A stretch of 24,157 bases of DNA from an uncultured Clostridia bacterium (lineage in GTDB: Bacteria > Bacillota > Clostridia > Christensenellales > Borkfalkiaceae). A model generated the notes under the pieces. The model saw only the letters and a program-made list of their open reading frames with translations. It searched no databases and had not been told where the DNA came from. The first letter of the stretch is position 1; each line of letters begins with the position of its first letter. Of this stretch, positions 13,963-22,687 are shown one piece after another. The stretch covers positions 1 to 24,157 of the forward strand of contig CAKQQY010000027.1 in assembly GCA_934271245.1 (NCBI GenBank). The letters are read 5' to 3'. The position numbers and the translations under genes are program-made.

Positions 13963-15309
13963 CTAAACGTTGCCTTGGGCTTTCATCGCTTCTGCCACCT
14001 TGATAAACCCGGCAATGTTTGCGCCCGCCATATAATTCCCGGGCATTCCGTAAGTTCTGCTCGCTTCGTCGCAGGAAGCGAAAATGTTTTTCATTATTTC
14101 ACGCAATTTTCCGTCCACTTCTTCCGCCGTCCAGAACAGCCTTAACGAATTCTGACTCATTTCCAGACCGCTGACGGCAACGCCGCCCGCATTCGCCGCT
14201 TTAGACGGACCGTATAAAATACCATTGTTAAAGTAAACGTCTATGGCTTCGGGAGTAGACGGCATATTCGCCCCTTCGGAAACCGCGAAACAACCGTTTG
14301 CGGCAAGAATTTCCGCAGATTCTCCGTCGATTTCGTTCTGGGTCGCGCAAGGAAGGACTATATCGCAGGGAATCGACCATATGCCTTTGCTTCCCTCGTG
14401 ATATTCCGCATCTTTGCGGTAATAAATATACTCTTTTATTCTCTTTCTTTCGACTTCCTTAATTTGTTTTATAATCGATAAGTCTATTCCGTTTTTGTCG
14501 TAAACGTAGCCGTCGCTGTCAGACATTGCCACGACTTTCGCGCCGTAACTCTGCGCCTTTTCGCAAGCGTAAACGGCAACGTTGCCCGAACCCGATATAA
14601 CGACGGTGTTACCCTTAAAAGATTTTCCGTTTGCGTTAAGCATTTCTTCGGTGAAATAGCAAAGCCCGTAACCGGTCGCCTGCGTTCTTAAAAGCGAACC
14701 GCCGAAAGGAATACCTTTCCCCGTCAGAACGCCCGTCCATTCGTTTTTAATTCTTTTATATTGACCGAACATAAACCCGATTTCTCTTGCGCCGACGCCT
14801 ATATCCCCTGCGGGGACGTCGCAATCTTCGCCGACGTGACGATATAATTCGGTCATAAAACTTTGACAGAATCTCATTATTTCTCCGTCGGATTTTCCTT
14901 TAGGGTCGAAATCTGAACCGCCTTTCGCGCCGCCCATAGGGAGCGAAGTAAGACTGTTTTTAAAAATCTGTTCGAACCCCAAAAACTTTATTATCCCGAG
15001 ATAAACCGACGGATGAAATCTAAGTCCGCCTTTATAAGGCCCTATGGCGGAATTAAATTGAACTCTGAATCCCCTGTTGACTCTCACGTTTCCGTTATCG
15101 TCCGTCCAGGGAACTCTGAAAATGATTTGTCTTTCGGGTTCCACGAGCCTTTCCATGACCCCCGCTTTTATAAAATCGGGTCTTTTTTCGACAACGGGCT
15201 CTAACGAAGAAAAAACTTCCGTAACCGCCTGAATAAATTCGGGTTCAAAAGGATTTTTTTCTTTCGTTCTTTGTAAAAGGTCGATTAAATAATCGTTTTT
15301 TAATTTCAT
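13963..15309 (-). CDS. gdhA: NADP-type glutamate dehydrogenase
   Basis: 448 residues, the length of hexameric bacterial GdhA. It makes glutamate from 2-oxoglutarate, ammonium and NADPH in the cytosol. The substrate-binding segment PYKGGLRFHP (91-100) and the catalytic lysine motif PMGGAKGG (124-131) are present. The Rossmann glycine motif SGSGNVAVYA and the following SDSDGYVYD segment suit NADP use. GGAG lies 7 bases before the ATG. It sits between rseP (74 bases upstream) and the DUF1538/PII operon, so ammonium assimilation is next to PII-like regulators. It could be transcribed from its own promoter, but I do not see a clear one. Confidence 0.97.
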   Translation of the reverse strand: MKLKNDYLIDLLQRTKEKNPFEPEFIQAVTEVFSSLEPVVEKRPDFIKAGVMERLVEPERQIIFRVPWTDDNGNVRVNRGFRVQFNSAIGPYKGGLRFHPSVYLGIIKFLGFEQIFKNSLTSLPMGGAKGGSDFDPKGKSDGEIMRFCQSFMTELYRHVGEDCDVPAGDIGVGAREIGFMFGQYKRIKNEWTGVLTGKGIPFGGSLLRTQATGYGLCYFTEEMLNANGKSFKGNTVVISGSGNVAVYACEKAQSYGAKVVAMSDSDGYVYDKNGIDLSIIKQIKEVERKRIKEYIYYRKDAEYHEGSKGIWSIPCDIVLPCATQNEIDGESAEILAANGCFAVSEGANMPSTPEAIDVYFNNGILYGPSKAANAGGVAVSGLEMSQNSLRLFWTAEEVDGKLREIMKNIFASCDEASRTYGMPGNYMAGANIAGFIKVAEAMKAQGNV

Positions 15310-15383
15310 CTTTTTTCTCCGTAACCATATAACCGTCGGTACAAATCAAATCGGTAGCCGACAAACGAAAAAACTTTCTTTCG

Positions 15384-16499
15384 TCAGAAACACCGTTGTA
15401 AATCTACGAACACCGCGAAAAGCAATAATAAAACGAACCCCACGGTGTGAATAACCGCTTCCACCTTTCTGTTTACGGGTTTTCGGAAAATCCATTCGAT
15501 AAGACAGAAAACCGCTCTCGCGCCGTCAAGCGCGGGGAAAGGAAGTAAGTTAAAAACGGCAAGATTAACGCCGATAAGCGAAGTAATGTATAATAAATAT
15601 TGAAAACCGCCTGTTTTAATGGCGTCTGCCGTAACCACGATAGTGGTAATCGTGCCGCCGACGGAGCCTATGCCGATTTTACCCGAAATAAGTTGCCCTA
15701 AAACGGTGAACACCGTGCCGCCGAGCCTGAACGAGTATTGAAAACTTCTGCCTATCGTTTTGAAAAAGCCCGTTTTTACGTTGGTAGAATAAAGCGTTCC
15801 GAGTTTGTCGCCGTTCTCGTTGGTTTTAAAAGTTCCTAAAACGGTGATAATGGGCGAATAATCTTCTATGCTGGAAAATCTCGCGTCTTCTCTCAGCATA
15901 ATTTTTACGGTTTGTTCTTCCCCGTCTCTCACGACGAGAAAATCCACCAGATCGCCTTTGTTTTTGTTGTTTAACGCGTCCATAAGGTCGGTAACGAGAT
16001 AGATATTTCTGCCGTCGGCTTTTAATATTACGTCGTCGGCTCTTAAACTGTACGTCGAAGGATAATCTGCAGAAGTATCCACTTCGGCAACCTTAAAACA
16101 CGCTCTTCCGTAAACGGAAAAGGTAAAAATAATGATAAGTAACGCCAGAAGGTAATTCATAAACGCGCCGGAAACCAACACGATAAGCCTTTGCCACGGC
16201 TTTTTGTTGTTAAAATCTTCGGGGTCTTCACCTTTTTCGTCTTCCCCTTTAAAAGAACAAAATCCGCCGAGCGGAAACAGCCTTACGGAGAAAATCTCTC
16301 CGTTTTTCTTTTCTTTTTTGTATATTTTAGGGCCGAAACCGATAGCGAATTCCTGAATACCGAACCCGAAAATTTTACCTGCGATATAATGGCCTAACTC
16401 GTGAACGGTTATCATAACCAGTAAAACGAGAACGGCTAAAAGAATATATCCGATATAACTCATAACTTCCCCGAAGGAAGCCAACAACAAAAAATTCAT
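15384..16499 (-). CDS. rseP: RseP-type site-2 zinc metalloprotease
   Basis: 371 residues. It is an intramembrane protease cutting membrane-anchored regulators or signal-peptide remnants. Zinc motif HELGH is at 33-37 in the first helix region, and the third metal ligand lies in FNLLPFPALDG (316-326, Asp325). A PDZ-like section lies between about 130 and 210, including RADDVILKADGR. Four hydrophobic segments fit the family. Its ribosome site (CGGAG) is inside the end of dxr and its ATG is 4 bases after the dxr stop, so it is translated in the same operon. The position after dxr matches the conserved frr-uppS-cdsA-dxr-rseP order of many bacteria. Confidence 0.94.
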   Translation of the reverse strand: MNFLLLASFGEVMSYIGYILLAVLVLLVMITVHELGHYIAGKIFGFGIQEFAIGFGPKIYKKEKKNGEIFSVRLFPLGGFCSFKGEDEKGEDPEDFNNKKPWQRLIVLVSGAFMNYLLALLIIIFTFSVYGRACFKVAEVDTSADYPSTYSLRADDVILKADGRNIYLVTDLMDALNNKNKGDLVDFLVVRDGEEQTVKIMLREDARFSSIEDYSPIITVLGTFKTNENGDKLGTLYSTNVKTGFFKTIGRSFQYSFRLGGTVFTVLGQLISGKIGIGSVGGTITTIVVTADAIKTGGFQYLLYITSLIGVNLAVFNLLPFPALDGARAVFCLIEWIFRKPVNRKVEAVIHTVGFVLLLLFAVFVDLQRCF

Positions 16500-16503
16500 T
16501 TAA

Positions 16504-17634
16504 TCAAACTCCGAATTTGCTTTCGACGTATCTTTTCGCGAACTCTGCCGCGCCGATTATATCGTCGAAAGAATTGATTTCCCCGCCCGAAAACTCGTCG
16601 AGCGCGCCGGAAATCGCCGAATAAATATCGCAAAAGCCTATTTTGCCTTCGGAAAAAAGTTTTACCGCGGCGTCGTCCGCCCCGATAAGCGCAGCGGGAT
16701 ATAGTCCGCCTTTTTTACCCGCTTCGACCGCGAGCGAAAAACACGGAAATCTTTTAACGTCGGGCGCTTCGAAAGAAAGTTTTTTAAGAGAAACGAAATC
16801 CACGCTTTTAACGTCGCCTTTAAGCCTTTCGGGATAAGAAAGCGCAAGACTTATAGGCGTTTCCATAGAAGGATATCCTAACTGCGCGATTATCGCGTTA
16901 TCGTTAAACTCTACCATAGAGTGTATTATGCTTTCGCGGTGAATAACCACGTCTATTTTGTCGAAAGACGTATTATAAAGCCATTTCGCTTCGATTACTT
17001 CGAGTCCTTTGTTTATAAGAGTCGCGCAGTCCACCGTGATTTTCGACCCCATATTCCAGTTGGGATGAGAAAGCGCTTCCTTAAAGGTGACCGTTTTAAG
17101 CCTTTCGGAGTCGTAATCTCTGAGTGCGCCGCCCGAAGCGGTTAAAATAATTTTTTTAAACGGCGTATCGAAATTAAACCCTAACGCTTGCCATACAGCC
17201 GAATGTTCGCTGTCGATAGGCGTTAAGGTTATCCCGCTTTTTTTAACGGCGGGCATAATAAACTCTCCGCCCGCAACTATGCTTTCTTTGTTTGCAAGGG
17301 CTATGTTAAGCCCTTTATCTATCGCTTCTTTTACCGCTATAATGCCGGAAAATCCTACAAGCGCCACCACAACGATATCCGCTTCGGATATTATTGCGTT
17401 CTTAAACGCCGTTTCGCCGAAAAAGTATTCCGTTCCGTCGGGAAGATTTTCCTCAGGACGTTTAATCGCCGTCGCAACCGGGGGGTTAAACTCTTTTACC
17501 TGCTCGGTAAAAAGCGTAAGATTATTCCCTGCCGCAAGCGACGCGACGGAAAATTTATCGGGATTGTTTCTTACGACGTTCAATACCTGTTTCCCGATAG
17601 ACCCCGTACTGCCGATAAGCGCGATTTTTTTCAT
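16504..17634 (-). CDS. dxr: 1-deoxy-D-xylulose 5-phosphate reductoisomerase
   Basis: 376 residues, normal length. It converts DXP to 2-C-methyl-D-erythritol 4-phosphate with NADPH, the committed step of the MEP isoprenoid pathway. The NADPH loop GSTGSIG is at 8-14. ANKESIV lies at 114-120, and DSEHSA (141-146) gives the metal ligands Asp141 and Glu143. GLEVIEAKWLYN is the usual second metal/substrate region. AAAGGG lies before the ATG. It follows cdsA after a 109-base gap, the only loose joint in an otherwise tight cluster, and its product feeds the substrate of UppS encoded upstream. Confidence 0.97.
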   Translation of the reverse strand: MKKIALIGSTGSIGKQVLNVVRNNPDKFSVASLAAGNNLTLFTEQVKEFNPPVATAIKRPEENLPDGTEYFFGETAFKNAIISEADIVVVALVGFSGIIAVKEAIDKGLNIALANKESIVAGGEFIMPAVKKSGITLTPIDSEHSAVWQALGFNFDTPFKKIILTASGGALRDYDSERLKTVTFKEALSHPNWNMGSKITVDCATLINKGLEVIEAKWLYNTSFDKIDVVIHRESIIHSMVEFNDNAIIAQLGYPSMETPISLALSYPERLKGDVKSVDFVSLKKLSFEAPDVKRFPCFSLAVEAGKKGGLYPAALIGADDAAVKLFSEGKIGFCDIYSAISGALDEFSGGEINSFDDIIGAAEFAKRYVESKFGV

Positions 17635-17743
17635 ATTAACCCTTTAAGAAGCAATTTTGAAACGAGTTCGTAATTTACGCTTCCGTACTAAACAAAGGTA
17701 ACCCTTTGCCCTTCTTTTCTAAAAAACTTGTGCGTAAAAATAA

Positions 17744-18574
17744 TTACAGTATAAGCGACACAAGGAAGATAAACGGCGCTAAGAATAACAAACCGTCAAT
17801 TCTGTCGGAAACGCCGCCGTGACCGGGAAGGATATTGCCCATATCTTTAATGCCGACTCTTCTTTTAATGTAACTTTCGAATAAGTCGCCGAAAACCGTC
17901 AATATGCTGCCGACGAAACCTATCAGAGTAAATAACAATATGGGGAAAATCGCGTCGGTATAAGGTCTGAAAATAACGCAGACCAGAATCGAGCCGATAA
18001 TACCGCCGATAGTTCCGCCGATCGCGCCCGACACGGTTTTTTTCGGGCTGATTTTGGGGCAAAGTTTTTTGCCGCCTATTTTGCTTCCGATAAAGTACGC
18101 CGCCGTATCCGAACACGCGGGAATAACGAAAAGGGCGATAAGAAGGACGAATCCCCTGTATCCGCGGTTGGAACCGTTAAGCAGCAGTATCGGAATGACG
18201 AGCAAAGACGGATAGAGAACGGGTAAAATTTCCGCTATAAGCGAAGTTTTTTTACCTTCTGTATACCAGAAAATCACGTTGGTAACGACGATTAACGCCG
18301 TCAGAACCAAAAACGCAAGCGCGCCGTAACCGCTGCCGAAAGACGATTCGAACATAAAATAAATCGGAACGCCAACCGCGCCGAAAACGACGTTAGTCAA
18401 AAAAGATTTAAATGAAGTATGTTCCATCACCGCTCTTGCGACTTCGTAAGTGGCGATACCGCAAATCGCCCACACGAAGAGTTCGAACACTCTGAAATTC
18501 ACAAAGTAACGAAGAAGGAAGAAAACGACGGTAATCGCGACGATAGCCGCGCCGGTAATAATTCTTTTAATCAT
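17744..18574 (-). CDS. cdsA: Phosphatidate cytidylyltransferase (CDP-diglyceride synthase)
   Basis: 276 residues with about eight hydrophobic segments. It makes CDP-diacylglycerol from phosphatidate and CTP in the membrane, at the branch to all phospholipids. The family signature is near the C-terminus: KRRVGIKDMGNILPGHGG, then DRIDG (257-261) with its metal-binding aspartates. The ATG is 3 bases after the uppS stop, and its ribosome site (GTGGAG) lies within the last codons of uppS, so the two are translated together. Confidence 0.95.
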   Translation of the reverse strand: MIKRIITGAAIVAITVVFFLLRYFVNFRVFELFVWAICGIATYEVARAVMEHTSFKSFLTNVVFGAVGVPIYFMFESSFGSGYGALAFLVLTALIVVTNVIFWYTEGKKTSLIAEILPVLYPSLLVIPILLLNGSNRGYRGFVLLIALFVIPACSDTAAYFIGSKIGGKKLCPKISPKKTVSGAIGGTIGGIIGSILVCVIFRPYTDAIFPILLFTLIGFVGSILTVFGDLFESYIKRRVGIKDMGNILPGHGGVSDRIDGLLFLAPFIFLVSLIL

Positions 18575-18577
18575 AAG

Positions 18578-19279
18578 TCACTCCACTTTTCCGAAACGTC
18601 TGTGGCGTTCGGAATAATTTATTAACGCCTTGTCGAACTCCGTTTCGTTAAAATCGGGCCATAACACGTCGGTAAATAAGAGTTCGCTGTACGCGCCTTG
18701 GTACAATAAGAAGTTAGAAATTCTGATTTCGCCGCCCGTTCTTATGATAAGGTCGGGTTCACCGAAAGGAGCGGTGTAAAGGTACTCGGAAACGGACGAT
18801 TCCGTAACCGGTTTACCTTCGGAAATCAGTTTGTTGACGGCGTAAACGATTTCCTGTCTGCCGCCGTAATTAACCGCGAGATTGAGGGTTCTGCCCTGAA
18901 AACTTTCGGTTGCCTTTTCCGTTTTTTCGATCGCCTTGATAAGCGAATCGGAAAGCGGACTTCTGTCCCCCGAAACGACGATTCTCATTTCGTTATCTAC
19001 GGCGGATTTCCGGAACTTTTTCATATACAGTTCTAAAAGCCGCATAAGTTCGTCGACTTCTTCTTTCGGGCGAAGCCAGTTTTCGGAAGAGAACGCGAAA
19101 AGGGTAAGAGTTTTAATTCCGCGGGAAAAGGCGTGCCTTGCGATGGTTTCCACGTTTTTCGAACCTATTTTATGCCCGAACGAACGCGGTTTGCCGCGCA
19201 GATTCGCCCATCTGCCGTTGCCGTCCATAATAATGCCGACGTGCGACGGCAATTTAGAAACGGAAAATTCGTTATCCAT
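18578..19279 (-). CDS. uppS: Undecaprenyl diphosphate synthase (cis-prenyltransferase)
   Basis: 233 residues. It condenses farnesyl diphosphate with isopentenyl diphosphate to make the undecaprenyl carrier used in cell-wall synthesis. The active-site segment IIMDGNGRWA contains the catalytic Asp19. FSSENWLRP and IRTGGEIRISNFLLYQ are the other conserved family regions. Its ATG shares a base with the frr stop (TAATG). Together with dxr downstream and uppP elsewhere in the window, synthesis and recycling of the lipid carrier are both represented here. Confidence 0.97.
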   Translation of the reverse strand: MDNEFSVSKLPSHVGIIMDGNGRWANLRGKPRSFGHKIGSKNVETIARHAFSRGIKTLTLFAFSSENWLRPKEEVDELMRLLELYMKKFRKSAVDNEMRIVVSGDRSPLSDSLIKAIEKTEKATESFQGRTLNLAVNYGGRQEIVYAVNKLISEGKPVTESSVSEYLYTAPFGEPDLIIRTGGEIRISNFLLYQGAYSELLFTDVLWPDFNETEFDKALINYSERHRRFGKVE

Positions 19280-19854
19280 TATACGCTCATGATGTCTTTT
19301 TCTTTATCGGCGGCGAGTTTGTCGGTTTTTTCGATAGCCTCGGCGATAACTTTTTCGATTTCTTTTTCGCAGACGGCGTGTTCGTCTTCGGAAAGAGCCT
19401 TTTCGTTTTTCATTTTCTTTAACGCTTCCAGACTGTCTCTGCGAACGTTTCTGATAGCGACTTTCGCGTCGTCGCCCATTTTTTTAACCTGTTTAACGAG
19501 TTCTTTTCTTCTTTCTTCGGTTAAAACCGGGAAAACGAGACGAATAACTTTACCGTCGTTGGCGGGGGTAATGCCGATGTTTTCGGCGAGCAACTGTTTT
19601 TCTATGACTTTAAGCATAGAAGCGTCCCACGGAGCGATAACGAGGCATCTGCCTTCGGTAACGGAGATGTTGCCGACCTGGTTGATAGGGGTAGGCGTGC
19701 CGTAGTAATCGACCAAAACTCTGTCGAGAATGTGCGGATTCGCTCTGCCCGCTCTTATAGAAGCGTAGTCGCTTGATAAAACGGAGTTGGTTTTTTCCGT
19801 TTTGTCCATAGTCTGCATCATAATTTCTTCGTATCTTTCGTTTTCGATAGCCAT
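19279..19854 (-). CDS. frr: Ribosome recycling factor
   Basis: 191 residues, slightly longer than the usual 185. With EF-G it splits post-termination ribosomes. The N-terminal conserved block SIRAGRANPHILDRV and the beta-domain YYGTPTPINQVGNISV are standard, as is the C-terminal long helix (RKELVKQVKKMGDDAKVAIR). AGGGAG precedes the ATG. It is separated from pyrH by 337 bases, which is unusual since these two genes are normally close, and it overlaps uppS by one base. Confidence 0.97.
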   Translation of the reverse strand: MAIENERYEEIMMQTMDKTEKTNSVLSSDYASIRAGRANPHILDRVLVDYYGTPTPINQVGNISVTEGRCLVIAPWDASMLKVIEKQLLAENIGITPANDGKVIRLVFPVLTEERRKELVKQVKKMGDDAKVAIRNVRRDSLEALKKMKNEKALSEDEHAVCEKEIEKVIAEAIEKTDKLAADKEKDIMSV

Positions 19855-20191
19855 AATAAATTCTCCCTTTTAAGTCTTAATAACGAATATTTTACGCGGT
19901 AAAAAGCGACCGCGCCGCGCGAATTTTAACGGGAAAAGTTTTCCCTTTTTAATAGCGAAATCAACGTTTCGTCGTAGTAAAAACGATTTTAACCTTTCAC
20001 CGAATTTTTACGGGGAACTTTTTCCCCATTTATAACAAAACCGTGACGGCGAATAAAATCTTCCTTGTTTTTTAACGTATACCCGCCTGCCGAAAACCTG
20101 CGCCTGCCCGTCGGACGACTTTGCCGCCGAGCAAACGTTTCAACGATTCGCCGTTTTTAAGCCGTTTTAAGCGGAAACCGCAAAACCCCGA
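19855..20191 (-). other. Hairpin-rich gap between pyrH and frr
   Basis: This 337-base region has no credible gene. It holds two related hairpins 81 bases apart, GGGAAAAGTTTTCCC at 19931-19945 and GGGGAACTTTTTCCCC at 20012-20027, each preceded by a matching GAATTTT-type tract. A GC-rich hairpin CGCGGT/ACCGCG is at 19895-19914. I do not see a confident promoter for frr in it. Confidence 0.55.
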
Positions 20192-20899
20192 TTATTTAAT
20201 CAGCGTGCCGATTTGTTCGCCGGAAACCGCGCGAACGAGCGAATTTTCTTCGAAAAGCCCGAACGCCAGAACGGGAATATCGTTTTCCATGCAAATGGTA
20301 ATAGCGGTGGTATCCATAGCTTTAAGACCCTTTTCCATATATTCTTTGTAAGAAACGGAAGAAAGTTTTTTCGCGTTCGGATTGCGTTTGGGGTCGGAAT
20401 CGTAGATACCGTCCACGTTTTTGGCGAGAAGAAGAATATCCGCGTTGATTTCCGCCGCGCGAAGCGCCGCCGCGGTATCCGTCGTAAAGTACGGGTTACC
20501 CGTGCCGCAGGCGAAGATAACCACTCTGCCCTTTCCGAGATGAGAAAGAGCCTTTCTTAAAATGTAAGGTTCGGCGACTCTCGTAATAGTCAACGCCGTC
20601 TGAACTCTCGTGGGAACGTCTTTTCTTTCCAACGCGTCCTGAATAGCGAGCGCGTTGATGACGGTAGCGAGCATACCCATATGGTCTGCGGTCGTTCTGT
20701 CCATTTCGTTGCCCTGGCGACCTCTCCAGAAGTTGCCGCCGCCGACGATAATGCCGACTTCGACGCCGAGTTTAGTCACTTCTTTAATCTGACTGCAAAC
20801 TTTATCGAGTACTTTTTCGTCGATACCCGTGCCTTTTTCCCCTGCGAGAGCCTCTCCCGACAGTTTGATTATTACCCTTTTATAAGCCGCTTTAACCAT
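20192..20899 (-). CDS. pyrH: UMP kinase
   Basis: 235 residues, typical of the amino-acid-kinase-fold bacterial UMP kinase. It phosphorylates UMP to UDP with ATP in the cytosol and is normally inhibited by UTP. KLSGEAL is at 12-18, GGGNFWRGR at 53-61, and the UMP-site segment DRTTADHMGM at 67-76. AGGAG lies before the ATG. It has its own strong promoter and is the first gene of the frr-uppS-cdsA-dxr-rseP run. The rpsB and tsf genes that often precede pyrH are absent; mscL lies upstream instead. It acts on the product of Upp, encoded elsewhere in the window. Confidence 0.97.
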   Translation of the reverse strand: MVKAAYKRVIIKLSGEALAGEKGTGIDEKVLDKVCSQIKEVTKLGVEVGIIVGGGNFWRGRQGNEMDRTTADHMGMLATVINALAIQDALERKDVPTRVQTALTITRVAEPYILRKALSHLGKGRVVIFACGTGNPYFTTDTAAALRAAEINADILLLAKNVDGIYDSDPKRNPNAKKLSSVSYKEYMEKGLKAMDTTAITICMENDIPVLAFGLFEENSLVRAVSGEQIGTLIK

Positions 20900-20929
20900 T
20901 TAGCCACTCCTGTTAATAAGTTTAGAAAT

Positions 20930-20958
20930 ATTCTAACATATAAAATATAATTTGTCTA
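20930..20958 (-). promoter_or_regulatory. Sigma-A-type promoter of pyrH
   Basis: On the minus strand TAGACA (20953-20958) and TAGAAT (20930-20935) are 17 bases apart in AT-rich sequence. The -10 is 30 bases before the pyrH ATG. Confidence 0.8.
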
Positions 20959-21024
20959 TACCGAAGCGCGCGGAAACCGTGAAATTTTTTACGCGCGGGT
21001 AAATAAAAGGAACGAAAAACAAAG

Positions 21025-21052
21025 CAAAAAGGTTTCCGAAAACGAAAACCTT
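21025..21052 (-). terminator. Intrinsic terminator of mscL
   Basis: On the minus strand stem AAGGTTT/AAACCTT (21046-21052 and 21029-21035) is followed by a U tract. It lies 28 bases after the mscL stop, isolating mscL from pyrH. Confidence 0.8.
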
Positions 21053-21079
21053 ATAAACCCCTTACGGAATTATTTGCGA

Positions 21080-21715
21080 TTATTTTTTATCGGATTGAGC
21101 CTGTAAAAGCGCTTTGATGTCTTTTAAGAGTTCTTCCGTCGTAGGATTTTGTTCTCTTCTTAATTTTTCGTCCTGTTCGGCTTTTAACTTTGCTTCTTCT
21201 TCGGCTTTAAGTTTTTCCGCTTTTTCCCTTTCTTCTTTTTCCGCCATGAACTTACCGACGGCTACGGCGTTGAAACGGGAAATGCCGAGTTTTTTCATTT
21301 CTTTTCTGTCCGCTTTGGTCGGCGTGTTTTTGTTTATTTCGTTCTGAAGAGCCTTGCTGCCTTCGGAAATTTTGTTAAGAGTTTTAACGATGGTAAACAA
21401 TACGAACGCTATGAGCAGGAAGTTGATGATAGCGCTTAAAAACGCGCCCCAGTCGATATAAATAGCGTTAGCGAGATCCGCGCTCGAACCTACGAGAAAG
21501 GTATAAACGCCTTCCAAACTGTTTTCAGAACCGGAAATCAGATAAATAATCCAATTTATAAGCGGTTGCAGAATGTTTTTTGTGAGCGCCGTTACGATAG
21601 CGGTGAACGCGCTGCCTACGATAACGCCGACGGCCATGTCGAGAACGTTGCCGCGAGTGATAAACGTTTTGAATTCTCCGAAAAACTTTTTCATTTCTTT
21701 ACCAACCTTTTTCAT
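21080..21715 (-). CDS. mscL: Large-conductance mechanosensitive channel with charged insertion
   Basis: 211 residues against about 130-150 for ordinary MscL. It opens under membrane tension to release solutes during hypo-osmotic shock. The N-terminal GEFKTFITRGNVLDMAVGVI segment and TM1 (about 24-46) and TM2 (about 88-113) are standard. The usual C-terminal bundle helix is recognisable at the very end (PTTEELLKDIKALLQAQ, 191-207). Between TM2 and this bundle lie about 60 extra residues, with a Lys/Glu/Ala-rich, probably helical run (about 156-188). The ATG at 21715 has AAGGA upstream; the later Met8 has a poorer site. The gene has its own terminator. Confidence 0.92.
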   Translation of the reverse strand: MKKVGKEMKKFFGEFKTFITRGNVLDMAVGVIVGSAFTAIVTALTKNILQPLINWIIYLISGSENSLEGVYTFLVGSSADLANAIYIDWGAFLSAIINFLLIAFVLFTIVKTLNKISEGSKALQNEINKNTPTKADRKEMKKLGISRFNAVAVGKFMAEKEEREKAEKLKAEEEAKLKAEQDEKLRREQNPTTEELLKDIKALLQAQSDKK

Positions 21716-21886
21716 TTTTTTCCTTCGTTAAATAAAAAATAATACTATTGACCGAACGGATAATTTCCCGCCGGTTTCGTTCGATAATAACGACTTTCTT
21801 TAAGACTGCCCGTCCCGATTTTTTAAACGTTTTTATCGGAAGGTTCGCCGAAAATCTTATCCTTTCTTCGCCCGCGTTTTCAACGG

Positions 21887-22672
21887 TTAAACGCCGAAAA
21901 TCGCTTTGGAAAGGACGGAAACTATCGCAATGACTACAAGATATAACGAAAACCACTTGTAATCGGTTTTCTTAATAACCGCAATCATAAATTTAATGGC
22001 TATATAACCCGTAACCGCGGCGGTTAAAACACCTGCGATAAGCGGCGCGATTTCCACGGAAACGCCCTGCTTTATACATTTGTAACCCGAAACGAGCGCC
22101 GCGCCTAAAATAACGGGAATACTCATCATAAAAGTGAACGCCGCGTTCTGATTTTTTTCAAGACCCGAAAAGCAACCTGCCGAAATAACCGTTCCGCTTC
22201 TCGAAAGACCGGGAACTATAGCAAGACCTTGCCCCAACCCCATATAAATCGCTTGTTTCATCGAAAGCGGTTCGAAAACTTCTCTTTTTTTGTAAACTAT
22301 TTCCGCCACGAATAACTCCGTCGCGGTGAGAATAAAGGTAATTCCCAAAAGAATCGCCGCCAGAAGGTCGCCCGAGTAAAAATAAACTTCTACCTTGTCG
22401 CCCAAAAAAATGCCCGTTATCCCTGCCGGAATTGTCGCAATAATAAGATACAGTAACTTTTTAGGCGTTTTAAAAAGCGCTAAAATTTCTTTGAATAACA
22501 CTATGCAGACGGGAATAAGAGTTCCTATATGCAGCATTACGTCGAAGAACAAACCCCCGTCTTCTACGCCTAACCATCTCTGAAGCAAAATGAGATGACC
22601 GCTCGAAGAAACGGGCAAAAATTCCGAAAATCCCTGAACCGCGCCTAAAATTATCGCCTTCCATACTTCCAT
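21887..22672 (-). CDS. uppP: Undecaprenyl-diphosphatase (BacA/UppP)
   Basis: 261 residues with about eight membrane helices. It removes a phosphate from undecaprenyl diphosphate, recycling the wall-lipid carrier and giving bacitracin tolerance. The first active-site block is QGFSE (13-17) followed by PVSSSGH (20-26), and the second is PGLSRSG (154-160) with Arg158. A GGGGG ribosome site lies in the 15-base gap after mnmE, so it is likely cotranscribed with mnmE. Confidence 0.97.
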   Translation of the reverse strand: MEVWKAIILGAVQGFSEFLPVSSSGHLILLQRWLGVEDGGLFFDVMLHIGTLIPVCIVLFKEILALFKTPKKLLYLIIATIPAGITGIFLGDKVEVYFYSGDLLAAILLGITFILTATELFVAEIVYKKREVFEPLSMKQAIYMGLGQGLAIVPGLSRSGTVISAGCFSGLEKNQNAAFTFMMSIPVILGAALVSGYKCIKQGVSVEIAPLIAGVLTAAVTGYIAIKFMIAVIKKTDYKWFSLYLVVIAIVSVLSKAIFGV

Positions 22673-22687
22673 AATTAACCCCCGAGA

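Noticed and set aside
15364..15384. Hairpin after rseP as a terminator before gdhA
   Set aside because: The stem is only about six bases of AT-rich sequence and the U run lies inside it rather than after it.
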